Assembly: GCA_964546765.1 (NCBI GenBank) | Contig: CAZJKV010000023.1 | Span: 1 to 23,501, forward strand | From: JAITWN01 sp964546765 | GTDB taxonomy: Bacteria > Pseudomonadota > Gammaproteobacteria > SZUA-140 | Direction: 5' to 3' | Length of the DNA: 23,501 nt | Notes under the pieces: model-generated | Told to the model about the DNA's origin: nothing | Database searches by the model: none | The model's input: only the letters and a program-made list of their open reading frames with translations | Program-made: the position numbers and the translations under genes | Shown: positions 1 through 7,395 of the stretch, in pieces | Layout of the letters: each line of letters opens with the position of its first letter | How positions within the stretch are numbered: the first letter of the stretch is position 1

Positions 1-550
1 CGGCGCGCACATCGCGTTCGCCCGCCTCAAAGATCCGCCGGGACAGCAGCGCCGCGCCTGCATCATCGCGGCGCAACACCGCGCGCGGCCATCCGGCGCG
101 CAATGCCGCGATCCCCTCCGCCTCGGCTGCCGCATCGACGAAGGCGAGATGACAGATACCGCGCGGGCCCTCGCCGATCAGGCAGCGCCCGAACGGGCTC
201 ATCGCGACACCGAAGACGATCGTCCAGCCCTCCCCGCCCGATTTCAACTCTCCGGGCGAGGCCGCCTCGAGCAAGACACAGAGGTCATGCAGCCGCCCCG
301 GACCGGACAGCCCGGACGACATCGCCGCCTCGAGCACGCTATTGCCCTCGCGCAGGCGCGCGCCCGCATCGGCAAGGGTCAGCGATTGCAGAAAATCCTT
401 GGGCGTCACGCCCGCCCAGGCGGAGAACAGGCGATGAAAGTGATGGGGACTCAGCCCGACATGGCGCGCCAGCGTCGAGAGATCGGGCTGCTCGGCATGA
501 TGCCTGTCGAGATAGCGAATGACCTGCGCGATACGGCCATAGTCGTCCAT
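1..550 (-). CDS. Ada-like AraC-HTH / alkylguanine-DNA methyltransferase (3' partial)
   Basis: Translating the minus strand from ATG at 550 gives an open frame of 183 codons that runs off the left edge. It starts MDDYGRIAQVIRYLDRHH. Residues about 1-95 form an AraC-type double helix-turn-helix (LARHVGLSPHHFHRLFSAWAGVTPKDFLQS). From about residue 120 it reads like the start of an O6-alkylguanine-DNA methyltransferase domain (SPFGRCLIGEGPRGICHLAFVD), the arrangement of Ada-family repair proteins. There is no N-terminal cysteine/zinc methylphosphotriester domain before the HTH, so this is the short form. The acceptor PCHR motif lies beyond the window and cannot be checked. Likely role: direct reversal of DNA alkylation damage, possibly with transcriptional control. 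A GTG lies two codons upstream as an alternative start. Confidence 0.82.
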   Translation of the reverse strand, partial: MDDYGRIAQVIRYLDRHHAEQPDLSTLARHVGLSPHHFHRLFSAWAGVTPKDFLQSLTLADAGARLREGNSVLEAAMSSGLSGPGRLHDLCVLLEAASPGELKSGGEGWTIVFGVAMSPFGRCLIGEGPRGICHLAFVDAAAEAEGIAALRAGWPRAVLRRDDAGAALLSRRIFEAGERDVRA

Positions 551-607
551 GGGCACATTCTGCCACCGGGCGACCGGCCCCGCCCACCCGATTCTTGCGG
601 CGCGGGT

Positions 608-1942
608 CTACTCCGCGGCGTCGTCCCCGGAATGGTCGTCCGCAACGCTGGCATCATGCTGCATCAGATCGACCGGCGCCTCCTCGATCAACTCCGCCTC
701 GGACTTGCGAATGCCGATATGAAAGACCGCGTATCCCGGCCGCACTGCCTGGTTCAGCGCCATCCCGAGAATCCGGCCGGCATAAGGCGAATGGATGGTG
801 CGGCGCGCGCTGGTAATCGGATCAGTTACCGTGCCCAGCACGGAGCCTTCCCTGACGGTCTGTCCGAGCAGGACCCGGGTCGCGAGGATGCCGTGCCCCT
901 CCGCGCGCACCCAGGTAGACGAATAGTAGGTCGGCTGCGGCTCGCTCCACAGCGTGAAGCGCGGCATCATGCCGAGGTGGTTGAGCAGGCTGCGCAGGGC
1001 GCGAACGCCGTGTGCGACCTGGTCCGGCTCGAAGCGATTCGGTTCGCCGGCCTCGATCACGACGGCCGGGATGCCGGCATCCGTCGCGGCCCGCCGCAGG
1101 GTGCCGACCGCACCCTCGCCATGCAACACGACGGTCGCGCCGAATCCCTTGGTCAGATGCAGCACACCCGCGTCGTTCAGATCCGCCCGCAGCTGCGGCA
1201 GGTTGGTGCGCTGAAAGGAACCGGTATGCAGGTCGACGAGGTAATCGCAGCGCGCGACGATCTGGTTGAAGAACGAGTGCGCGACCCGGGACGCGAAGCT
1301 GCCGCGCGGATTGCCGGGGAAGAAGCGGTTCAGGTCGCGACGATCCGGCAGATAGCGTTCGCCCTGCCGGAAGCCGTAGAGGTTGACGATCGGTACGCCG
1401 ATGATCGTCCCGCTCAACCGTTCCGCGTCGAGGTCATAGAGCAGCTCGCGCACCATCTCGATGCCGTTCAACTCATCGCCGTGAATCGCGGCGGTCAGGC
1501 ACAGTACCGGCCCGCTATGCTTGCCATGGGCGACCAGCACCGGCGTCGCCTCAGGCAGGCCGTCCGCAGCCTCGTCGGCGTACCAGGATATGCGGCGGAC
1601 CGCGCCCGCCGGGACCTCGTCACCAAGGATAAGATAGGACACGGCTTCAACAGCAACCGCATCGGTAACCGGCTCGGGCTCCACGCCCGCGACCGCATCC
1701 GCATCCGTATCCGTATCCGGCATCGGGACCGTCTCCGCGGAACCGTCGCCGGTCCCTGGAGGCACGATCATTAACTGCGGCGTCGGCCCGGGCGTGTCAG
1801 GCTGTAAGGTTTCCGCCTGCGGCGGCGCGGCATCGACGGGGTCATCCGGATCGAGTTCGATCTCGTCGGCGAACGCATGCGCAGCGAGCAGCACGAACAA
1901 CAGGACCACCAGCGTCAGCGAACAGACAGTGCGTGAATTCAT
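608..1942 (-). CDS. Exported AstE/AspA-family (succinylglutamate desuccinylase/aspartoacylase) zinc hydrolase
   Basis: The protein has about 444 residues from ATG 1942. A GTG at 1975 and an ATG at 1960 are in-frame alternatives. I chose 1942 because it begins a textbook Sec signal peptide (MNSRTVCSLTLVVLLFVLLAAHAFA, cut before DE). About 75 acidic, proline-rich residues follow, including a D-T/D-A repeat. The catalytic domain shows the family zinc motif HGDE (about residues 154-157, in AAIHGDELNGIEM), then YLVDLHTGS and VVIEAGEPNRFEP. The family removes acyl groups from N-acyl amino acids or related amides using one zinc ion. Known AstE and AspA enzymes are cytoplasmic, so a signal peptide points to a periplasmic or secreted substrate that cannot be named here. 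The C-terminal beta-rich part (about 320-420) matches the usual family fold. No strong ribosome binding site is visible at any start. Confidence 0.83.
   Translation of the reverse strand: MNSRTVCSLTLVVLLFVLLAAHAFADEIELDPDDPVDAAPPQAETLQPDTPGPTPQLMIVPPGTGDGSAETVPMPDTDTDADAVAGVEPEPVTDAVAVEAVSYLILGDEVPAGAVRRISWYADEAADGLPEATPVLVAHGKHSGPVLCLTAAIHGDELNGIEMVRELLYDLDAERLSGTIIGVPIVNLYGFRQGERYLPDRRDLNRFFPGNPRGSFASRVAHSFFNQIVARCDYLVDLHTGSFQRTNLPQLRADLNDAGVLHLTKGFGATVVLHGEGAVGTLRRAATDAGIPAVVIEAGEPNRFEPDQVAHGVRALRSLLNHLGMMPRFTLWSEPQPTYYSSTWVRAEGHGILATRVLLGQTVREGSVLGTVTDPITSARRTIHSPYAGRILGMALNQAVRPGYAVFHIGIRKSEAELIEEAPVDLMQHDASVADDHSGDDAAE
1695..1718. repeat. Four tandem hexamers (GCATCC/GTATCC) in the linker of the AstE-like gene
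   Basis: Two copies of GCATCC are followed by two of GTATCC. On the coding (minus) strand they encode alternating Asp-Thr/Asp-Ala pairs in the acidic linker behind the signal peptide. The unit is a multiple of three, so changes in copy number would stay in frame. Confidence 0.6.
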
Positions 1943-1987
1943 TGCGGCATCATACTTCATCTGAATGAGGGACACCGCAAACGGATT

Positions 1988-2080
1988 CTAGTTCCAATGA
2001 GCATACCAGTCGACAGACACATACCCTTGACGACGAATGCTGTTGATGACCTGGCAACCAATGACATCGGCAGGAATCAT
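1988..2080 (-). CDS. Possible 30-residue small protein after cbbR
   Basis: A short minus-strand frame starts at ATG 2080, 14 nt after the cbbR stop, and ends with TAG at 1988. It encodes MIPADVIGCQVINSIRRQGY followed by VSVDWYAHWN. Residue use looks protein-like (aromatic C-terminus, no long Arg/Pro/Ala runs as in shadow frames). Upstream there is only a weak GAAG at about -10. I do not recognise a family. It could be a real small protein co-transcribed with cbbR, a decayed C-terminal fragment of an older gene, or chance. Confidence 0.3.
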   Translation of the reverse strand: MIPADVIGCQVINSIRRQGYVSVDWYAHWN

Positions 2081-2094
2081 GGATTCTTCAGGGC

Positions 2095-3042
2095 TTACAA
2101 GTTGACCATTCTGATCCCGGGCTCCTTGGCGCCTGGAGGCAACTGACTCAACTCGGCTGCCGCGCTGTAGAGGTATTCGAGAAATGTCCGCGCCACTATT
2201 GATGGCTGCTTCCCGGCGGGATAAACCACGTACCAGTGCCTCCTGATCGGAAAATGCTCGACATCGAGGATCACGAGCTCGCCCATCGCCGCATCGAGCG
2301 CGAGGGTATGACGCGACAGCACCGACACGCCGAGTCCGCCGACGATCGCCTGCTTGATGGCCTCGTTGCTGCCAAGTTCCATGCGCACCTTCGCTGTCAG
2401 GCCGTGATCGGCGAACAGGCGTTCCAGGGCCTTGCGAGTGCCGGAACCGGCCTCGCGCATCAGAAACGGCTCCTCCGCAAGCCGGGCGAGCGGGACACGC
2501 GCCTGGCCGGCAAGCGGATGTGCGCGCGGGGCGAGCACGACCATCGGGTTCTCCATGAACGGTTCATAGTGCACATCGATCTCCTCGGGCGGCTGTCCGA
2601 GGATATAGAGATCGTCGTCGTTGCCTGCGAGACGCGCGAGGATGCGTTCCCTGTTCGTGACCTTCAGCGAGACCTCGATACCGGGATAACGCTGGCAGAA
2701 CGGCCCGAGCAGGCGCGGGGTGAAATACTTCGCGGTCGTCACGACCGCGATGTCGAGGCGCCCCTGCTTCAGACCCTTGAAGTCCGCGATACTCATTCCG
2801 AAGCGATCGAGACGCCCGAGCACCTCGCGGCAGGTCGCCTGGAGTTCCTTGCCGGCGTCGGTCAGGAAGATCCGCTTGCCGATCTGCTCGAACAGCGGCA
2901 GCCCGACGGAATCCGTCAATTTGCGTATCTGCATCGACACGGTCGGTTGCGTCAGATGTAATTCCTCCGCAGCCCGTGTAAAGCTCTTGTGCCGGGCGAT
3001 CGCCTCGAAAACCTCTAGTTGCCGCAGGGATATATGCCGCAT
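2095..3042 (-). CDS. cbbR: LysR-type regulator of the cbb (RuBisCO) operon
   Basis: The 315-residue LysR-type regulator is transcribed divergently from cbbL, the standard cbbR position. The start is ATG 3042, giving MRHISLRQLEVFEAIARHKS, close to the conserved CbbR N-terminus. A TTG at 3057 would add five residues and is less likely. Residues about 4-62 hold the winged helix-turn-helix (FTRAAEELHLTQPTVSMQIRKL), and about 90-300 the type-2 periplasmic-binding-protein-like effector domain (GRLDIAVVTTAKYF, MREAGSGTRKALERLF, GGLGVSVLSRHTL). CbbR proteins activate the Calvin-cycle operon in response to metabolites such as RuBP, PEP or NADPH, depending on species. The length is normal for the family. 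A perfect dyad 28 bp upstream of the start is a candidate operator. Confidence 0.92.
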   Translation of the reverse strand: MRHISLRQLEVFEAIARHKSFTRAAEELHLTQPTVSMQIRKLTDSVGLPLFEQIGKRIFLTDAGKELQATCREVLGRLDRFGMSIADFKGLKQGRLDIAVVTTAKYFTPRLLGPFCQRYPGIEVSLKVTNRERILARLAGNDDDLYILGQPPEEIDVHYEPFMENPMVVLAPRAHPLAGQARVPLARLAEEPFLMREAGSGTRKALERLFADHGLTAKVRMELGSNEAIKQAIVGGLGVSVLSRHTLALDAAMGELVILDVEHFPIRRHWYVVYPAGKQPSIVARTFLEYLYSAAAELSQLPPGAKEPGIRMVNL

Positions 3043-3069
3043 AGACCTGAAATTCAATGGCTTGAGATC

Positions 3070-3085
3070 ATAGACTGGAGTCTAT
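3070..3085. promoter_or_regulatory. Perfect 16-bp dyad in the cbbR-cbbL intergenic region (candidate CbbR operator)
   Basis: ATAGACTGGAGTCTAT has two 7-bp arms around GG. After a single mismatch the symmetry continues for two more base pairs on each side. It lies between the divergent cbbR and cbbL, where CbbR sites are normally found. The spacing does not form a clean T-N11-A LysR box inside the dyad, although TTGAGATCATAGA (3062-3074) overlapping its left side does fit T-N11-A. The site assignment is inference from symmetry and position. Confidence 0.5.
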
Positions 3086-3216
3086 CATATAAATCAAAAA
3101 AATTGACTTTCATTGATGGTCGAATCGTTGCAATCTGCATTTCAAGCGGGCGTCCTGTGTTTCCGGCCGGTCCGCGCCAGTTCGAGAGTTGACCATTACT
3201 ACGATTCAACATCACC

Positions 3217-3223
3217 GGAGGAG
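3217..3223 (+). promoter_or_regulatory. Strong Shine-Dalgarno sequence of cbbL
   Basis: GGAGGAG lies four bases before ATG 3228. This fixes the cbbL start and rejects an in-frame upstream start that would add 13 residues. It fits a highly translated gene. Confidence 0.8.
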
Positions 3224-3227
3224 TGTC

Positions 3228-4706
3228 ATGGGCAAGAGCGAAACAATGAAAGAGGGCAAGGAGCGCTACAAATCAGGCGTCATTCCATACAAGAAGATGG
3301 GCTACTGGGAACCCGACTACAAGCCCAAGGATACCGACATCATCGCGATGTTCCGCATCACGCCGCAACCGGGCGTCGATCCCGAAGAGGCCGCGGCCGC
3401 GGTAGCCGGCGAGTCCTCGACCGCAACCTGGACCGTAGTCTGGACCGATCGCCTGACCGCTTGTGAACTGTACCGCGCCAAGGCCTTCAAGAACGAGCTC
3501 GTGCCAAACACGGGCCCGGGTACCAAGACCGAGGCCCAGTACTTCGCCTACATTGCCTACGATCTCGACCTGTTCGAGGAAGGCTCGATCGCGAACCTGA
3601 CCGCGTCGATCATCGGCAACGTATTCGGATTCAAGGCCGTCAAGGCCCTGCGTCTCGAGGACATGCGCATCCCGGTCGCCTACCTGAAGACCTTCCAGGG
3701 CCCGGCCACCGGCGTCATCGTTGAGCGCGAGCGCATGGACAAGTTCGGCCGTCCCTTCCTCGGCGCCACCACCAAGCCCAAACTCGGCCTGTCCGGCCGC
3801 AACTACGGCCGCGTCGTTTATGAAGCGCTGAAGGGCGGGCTGGACTTCGTCAAGGATGACGAGAACATCAACTCGCAGCCGTTCATGCACTGGCGAGACC
3901 GCTACCTCTACTGCATGGAAGCCGTCAACCGCGCTTCGGCGGCGACCGGAGAGGTCAAGGGCCACTATCTGAACGTCACCGCGGGCACGATGGAGCAGAT
4001 GTACGAGCGCGCCGAGTTCGCGAAGCAGCTCGGTTCGGTCATCATCATGATTGACCTCGTCATCGGCTACACCGCGATCCAGTCGATGGCCAAGTGGGCG
4101 CGCAAGAATGACATGATCCTGCACCTGCATCGCGCCGGCAACTCGACCTATTCGCGGCAGAAGAATCACGGCATGAATTTCCGCGTGATCTGCAAGTGGA
4201 TGCGCATGGCCGGCGTCGACCACATCCATGCCGGCACCGTCGTCGGCAAACTGGAAGGCGATCCGCTTATGATCCGGGGCTTCTACGACACCCTGCTCGA
4301 CACCCACACGCCGGTGCAACTCGAGAAAGGCCTGTATTTCGAGCAGGACTGGGCCTCGCTGAACAAGGTCATGCCGGTCGCTTCCGGCGGTATCCATGCC
4401 GGCCAGATGCACCAGCTGATCCACTACCTCGGCGAGGACGTCGTCCTGCAGTTCGGCGGCGGCACGATCGGACACCCGCAGGGCATCCAGGCCGGCGCGA
4501 TCGCGAATCGTGTCGCGCTCGAGGCGATGATCCTGGCGCGTAACGAAGGCCGCGACTACTTGAAGGAAGGTCCGAAGATCCTAGAGGACGCCGCCAAGTG
4601 GTGCAGCCCGCTCAAGGCCGCGCTCGACACGTGGAAGGACATCAGTTTCAACTACGAGTCGACCGACACCGCGGACTTCGTCCCGACTACCACGGCCAGC
4701 GTTTAA
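3228..4706 (+). CDS. cbbL: Ribulose-1,5-bisphosphate carboxylase/oxygenase large subunit, red-type form I
   Basis: CbbL has 492 residues, normal for red-type (form IC-like) subunits. It catalyses CO2 addition to RuBP, the carbon-fixing step of the Calvin-Benson-Bassham cycle, as an L8S8 complex with CbbS. All key motifs are intact: KPKLGLS with K183/K185, the carbamylated lysine K209 followed by D211 and E212 (Mg2+ ligands, FVKDDENINSQPF), HLHRAGN with H299/H301, the flexible loop 6 GKLEGD with catalytic K341, and SGGIHAGQMHQL. The N-terminus (MGKSETMKEGKERYKSGVIP) and the downstream cbbX both mark the red type, as opposed to green-type enzymes that use CbbQ/CbbO. The start is set by the adjacent strong ribosome binding site. 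Expression is expected to be CbbR-dependent. Confidence 0.98.
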   Translation: MGKSETMKEGKERYKSGVIPYKKMGYWEPDYKPKDTDIIAMFRITPQPGVDPEEAAAAVAGESSTATWTVVWTDRLTACELYRAKAFKNELVPNTGPGTKTEAQYFAYIAYDLDLFEEGSIANLTASIIGNVFGFKAVKALRLEDMRIPVAYLKTFQGPATGVIVERERMDKFGRPFLGATTKPKLGLSGRNYGRVVYEALKGGLDFVKDDENINSQPFMHWRDRYLYCMEAVNRASAATGEVKGHYLNVTAGTMEQMYERAEFAKQLGSVIIMIDLVIGYTAIQSMAKWARKNDMILHLHRAGNSTYSRQKNHGMNFRVICKWMRMAGVDHIHAGTVVGKLEGDPLMIRGFYDTLLDTHTPVQLEKGLYFEQDWASLNKVMPVASGGIHAGQMHQLIHYLGEDVVLQFGGGTIGHPQGIQAGAIANRVALEAMILARNEGRDYLKEGPKILEDAAKWCSPLKAALDTWKDISFNYESTDTADFVPTTTASV

Positions 4707-4733
4707 GACAGAGCATAGAGGAGATCAGTCATC

Positions 4734-5174
4734 ATGATGAGCAACCACGGTAACCGAATTACACAGGGCCAGTTTTCATTTTTGCCGGACCTGACCGACG
4801 AGCAGATCACTTCGCAGATCAAGTACGCGCTGAAAAACGGCTGGGCGGTCAATGTCGAGTACACCGACGATCCGCACCCGCGCAACACCTACTGGGAGAT
4901 GTTCGGCATGCCGATGTTCGACCTGAAAGATCCCGCCGGGATCATGATGGAGATCAAGGAGTGCCGCAAGACCTACCCGAACCACTACATCCGCGTAACG
5001 GCGTTCAACAGCACGCGCGGCGTGGAGTCGCCGACGATGTCGTTCATCGTCAACCGTCCGAAGAAGGAGCCCGGCTTCCGGGTCGTCCGCCAGGAGACTG
5101 ATGGCAGGCATATTCACTACACCGTCGAATCCTATGCGACGGCGAAGAACCCGGAAGGCGAGCGTTATAGCTAA
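4734..5174 (+). CDS. cbbS: Ribulose-1,5-bisphosphate carboxylase/oxygenase small subunit, red-type form I
   Basis: CbbS has 146 residues and starts 27 bp after the cbbL stop. It caps the CbbL octamer. Recognisable features are the N-terminal GNRITQGQFSFLPDLTDEQI and central NVEYTDDPHPRNTYWEMFG, then the long C-terminal tail (about residues 108-146, RPKKEPGFRVVRQETDGRHI) typical of red-type small subunits, where it forms a beta-hairpin around the central solvent channel. ATG 4734 and ATG 4737 are adjacent. GAGGAG at 4718-4723 serves either. The gene is followed directly by a strong hairpin before cbbX. Confidence 0.97.
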   Translation: MMSNHGNRITQGQFSFLPDLTDEQITSQIKYALKNGWAVNVEYTDDPHPRNTYWEMFGMPMFDLKDPAGIMMEIKECRKTYPNHYIRVTAFNSTRGVESPTMSFIVNRPKKEPGFRVVRQETDGRHIHYTVESYATAKNPEGERYS

Positions 5175-5190
5175 GTCAGGAGACGGTCAC

Positions 5191-5214
5191 GGGCGGGGCG
5201 GCGACGCCCCGCCC
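5191..5214 (+). promoter_or_regulatory. 10-bp GC hairpin with GCGA (GNRA) tetraloop between cbbS and cbbX
   Basis: GGGCGGGGCG (5191-5200) and CGCCCCGCCC (5205-5214) pair perfectly around the tetraloop GCGA. No T-tract follows, so it is not a standard intrinsic terminator. It sits 16 nt after the cbbS stop and 14 nt before the cbbX start. A likely role is a 3' stabiliser or processing barrier that keeps cbbLS mRNA abundant relative to cbbX. It may also hinder cbbX initiation, since no Shine-Dalgarno sequence is visible between hairpin and ATG. Confidence 0.7.
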
Positions 5215-5228
5215 TGCCGTGAACGATC

Positions 5229-6203
5229 ATGAGCGAAAAAGCGACAAAGGATCAGGAAGACGCGGTCGAACTGCCGTCCGAGGTCGATCTCGAGGAGGAA
5301 TTCAAGGCCTCGAACGTCCAGGAGGTGCTCGACAAGCTCGACCGCGAGTTGATCGGCCTGAAGCCGGTCAAGACCCGCATCCGCGAGGTTGCGGCCCTGC
5401 TACTGGTCGAGCGCATGCGCAAAAAGCTGCACCTGTCGGCGGAGACGCCGACACTGCACATGAGCTTCACCGGCAATCCCGGCACCGGCAAGACGACGGT
5501 CGCGATGCGCATGGCCGAGATCCTGCATCGGCTCGAGTATATCCGCGAGGGCCATCTGGTCGCGGTCACCCGCGACGACCTCGTCGGGCAATACATCGGC
5601 CATACCGCGCCAAAGACCAAGGAGGTCATCAAGAAGGCGATGGGCGGCGTGCTGTTCATCGACGAGGCCTATTATCTCTATAAGCCCGAGAACGAACGTG
5701 ACTACGGTCAGGAGTCCATCGAGATCCTGCTGCAGGTGATGGAGAACAACCGCGACGATCTGGTCGTGATCCTGGCCGGCTACAAGGACAGGATGGACCG
5801 CTTCTTCCACAGCAACCCCGGCATGCGCTCGCGAATCGCCCACCATGTCGATTTTCCCGACTACTCGCCGGACGAACTGCTCGCGATTGCGAAGCTGATG
5901 CTGGCGGAGCAGAATTATCGCTTCAGCCCCGAGGCTGAAAAGGCCTTCAGCAAGTACATTCGTCTGCGCATGAAGATGGAGCATTTCGCGAATGCGCGCT
6001 CGGTCCGCAACGCGCTCGACCGCGCGAGGTTGCGCCAGGCGAACCGGCTGTTCGCCAGGGGCGGCAAGCTCAGCAAGGAACTGCTGATGACGCTGGAGGC
6101 CGAGGACATCCTCGCGAGCCGCGTGTTTCAGGAGGGCAAGGTCGATCTCGACGGTGATGAATTGCTCGAGGATACCGATAACAAGGGCAAGTACGGAGAC
6201 TGA
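5229..6203 (+). CDS. cbbX: Red-type RuBisCO activase, AAA+ protein CbbX
   Basis: CbbX has 324 residues. It is a hexameric AAA+ motor that threads the CbbL C-terminal tail and frees the active site from inhibitory sugar phosphates. Walker A is GNPGTGKTT (residues 82-90, K88). Walker B is VLFIDEAYYLY (D145, E146). The pore-loop region YIGHTAPKTKE and a sensor/arginine-finger segment NPGMRSRIAHHVDFPDYSPDEL are present. The N-terminal 50 residues are acidic and more variable. The C-terminus ends in an acidic tail (DGDELLEDTDNKGKYGD). It starts 54 bp after cbbS, behind the GNRA hairpin and with no clear ribosome binding site. It is the same strand and operon as cbbLS. Confidence 0.96.
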   Translation: MSEKATKDQEDAVELPSEVDLEEEFKASNVQEVLDKLDRELIGLKPVKTRIREVAALLLVERMRKKLHLSAETPTLHMSFTGNPGTGKTTVAMRMAEILHRLEYIREGHLVAVTRDDLVGQYIGHTAPKTKEVIKKAMGGVLFIDEAYYLYKPENERDYGQESIEILLQVMENNRDDLVVILAGYKDRMDRFFHSNPGMRSRIAHHVDFPDYSPDELLAIAKLMLAEQNYRFSPEAEKAFSKYIRLRMKMEHFANARSVRNALDRARLRQANRLFARGGKLSKELLMTLEAEDILASRVFQEGKVDLDGDELLEDTDNKGKYGD

Positions 6204-6234
6204 GGCCGCAAAGCACCGCACGAACCCGGTCATG

Positions 6235-6591
6235 ATGAGACTACCGGAAGACCTGAAGCCCCTCCGCGTCCTGCCGAAGACCATCGACGCCCACTGCTAT
6301 AACCTGGCGCGGCTCGCGCTGCGCCGCCTGCCCCGTCGCCCGATTCGGGTCCGCCTCGACGGCCTGCGCGGCCTCGAGGTCATCATCGAGGACAAGTACT
6401 GGCTGTGCATCGACAGCAACGCCGAAGACAGCCCGGTCCTCGCATGGACGGACTTCGAGACGAAGGGCCGCTCCTCGCTGCATGAACCGGTGCAGTGCAA
6501 GCTCTACCTGCTGCACTATCATTCCGGCCTCGTCATGGGCCTCGCGCTCGACGCCCTCGAACAGGCCCTCGACCAGGCCCGGTTTGCTTGA
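6235..6591 (+). CDS. Uncharacterised 118-residue protein downstream of cbbX
   Basis: Starts at ATG 6232 or 6235, 28-31 bp after the cbbX stop, on the same strand. The frame stays open further upstream, but those starts would overlap cbbX. The protein begins MRLPEDLKPLRVLPKTIDAH. It has a basic helix (LARLALRRLPRRPIRVRLDG), then mixed strands with several aromatic/acidic pairs (EDKYWLCIDSNAEDSPVLAW) and a C-terminal helical stretch (YLLHYHSGLVMGLALDALEQ). There is no signal peptide or transmembrane segment. I do not recognise the family. Operon position suggests a link to RuBisCO assembly, activation or carbon metabolism, but nothing in the sequence proves it. It ends 6 bp from the convergent gene. 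Confidence 0.72.
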   Translation: MRLPEDLKPLRVLPKTIDAHCYNLARLALRRLPRRPIRVRLDGLRGLEVIIEDKYWLCIDSNAEDSPVLAWTDFETKGRSSLHEPVQCKLYLLHYHSGLVMGLALDALEQALDQARFA

Positions 6592-6597
6592 CTGAGT

Positions 6598-7395
6598 CTA
6601 CTCTGACCCCGACGGCCACCGGCGGCGATTGATCGCGTAGTCCTCGATCCGGCCGATGAAAGGGATTCGCAGCATTCCCCACAGCCGGTCACACAGGCGC
6701 GGATCCCGAAAGGTCGTGATGCCTATGGTCATGCCTTCATGGCCGGCGCGCGGCTGCGCGCGGTAGGTGCCGAACAGGCGGTCCCACCACGGCAGGTTGA
6801 AGCCGAAATTGCTGTTGGTCTCGTCCTCCTCTATCGAATGATGCACGCGGTGCATATCCGGGGTCACGACGACGAGCCGCAGCACGCGGTCGAGCGCGGG
6901 CGGCAGGCGCAGATTGCCGTGGTTGAACATCGAGGTCGCGTTCAGCAGCACCTCGAATGCGATCACCGCTAAAACCGGCGGTCCGAGCAGCGCAATGACC
7001 GCGAACTTGATCAGCATCGACAGGATGATCTCGAGCGGATGGAAGCGCAGGCCAGTCGTCACGTCGAAGTCGAGGTCGGCGTGATGCACGCGGTGCAGCC
7101 GCCACAACGCAGGGATCGCGTGAATCATCACATGCTGCAGCCAGATGAAGAAGTCCAGCGCGACGACGCAGGCGACCACTACGAGCCAGTACGGCGCCGC
7201 AACGACATTGAACACCCCCCAGCCCTGCGCCTGCGCGAACAGCGCCATGCCGACCGCAGCAGCTGGAAACAGCAGGCGCAGCAGCACGGTGTTGAGCACG
7301 ACGATGCCGAGGTTCGCGGACCAGCGCAGTGTGCGGGTCAGGGTCGGCGCGCGTCTCGGCGCGGCGACCTCCCACAACGCGATCATCGCGAACAC
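6598..7395 (-). CDS. Sterol desaturase / fatty acid hydroxylase superfamily membrane protein (5' end uncertain)
   Basis: Integral membrane di-iron enzyme family. Four or five hydrophobic segments surround the histidine clusters HVMIH, HRVHH (LWRLHRVHHADLDFDV), FNHGN and a second HRVHH (DMHRVHHSIEEDE), the metal ligands of the superfamily. Substrate (fatty acid, sterol, hopanoid or carotenoid) cannot be told. The only usable in-frame start is GTG 7395, but the same frame continues upstream with family-like residues (DIDIDDLISHHESAIRLGFF) and no start codon before a stop. ATG 7471 lies in the next frame, so a one-base indel near 7463 is suspected. If so, the real gene is 6598-7471. It is convergent with the cbb operon with only 6 bp between stops. 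Confidence 0.8.
   Translation of the reverse strand: MFAMIALWEVAAPRRAPTLTRTLRWSANLGIVVLNTVLLRLLFPAAAVGMALFAQAQGWGVFNVVAAPYWLVVVACVVALDFFIWLQHVMIHAIPALWRLHRVHHADLDFDVTTGLRFHPLEIILSMLIKFAVIALLGPPVLAVIAFEVLLNATSMFNHGNLRLPPALDRVLRLVVVTPDMHRVHHSIEEDETNSNFGFNLPWWDRLFGTYRAQPRAGHEGMTIGITTFRDPRLCDRLWGMLRIPFIGRIEDYAINRRRWPSGSE

Noticed and set aside
1695..1718. Tandem hexamers as a CRISPR or regulatory array
   Set aside because: Only four 6-bp units, in frame within a coding linker and without spacers, so it is simple-sequence coding repeat.
149..1774. Long plus-strand open frame (541 codons) opposite the AstE-like gene
   Set aside because: Arg/Gly/Ala-rich composition without domains. It is a high-GC shadow of a clearly real minus-strand gene with signal peptide and zinc motif.
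3103..3108. TTGACT as a -35 box for cbbL
   Set aside because: No acceptable -10 hexamer occurs 16-18 bp downstream; the cbbL start site cannot be placed from sequence alone.
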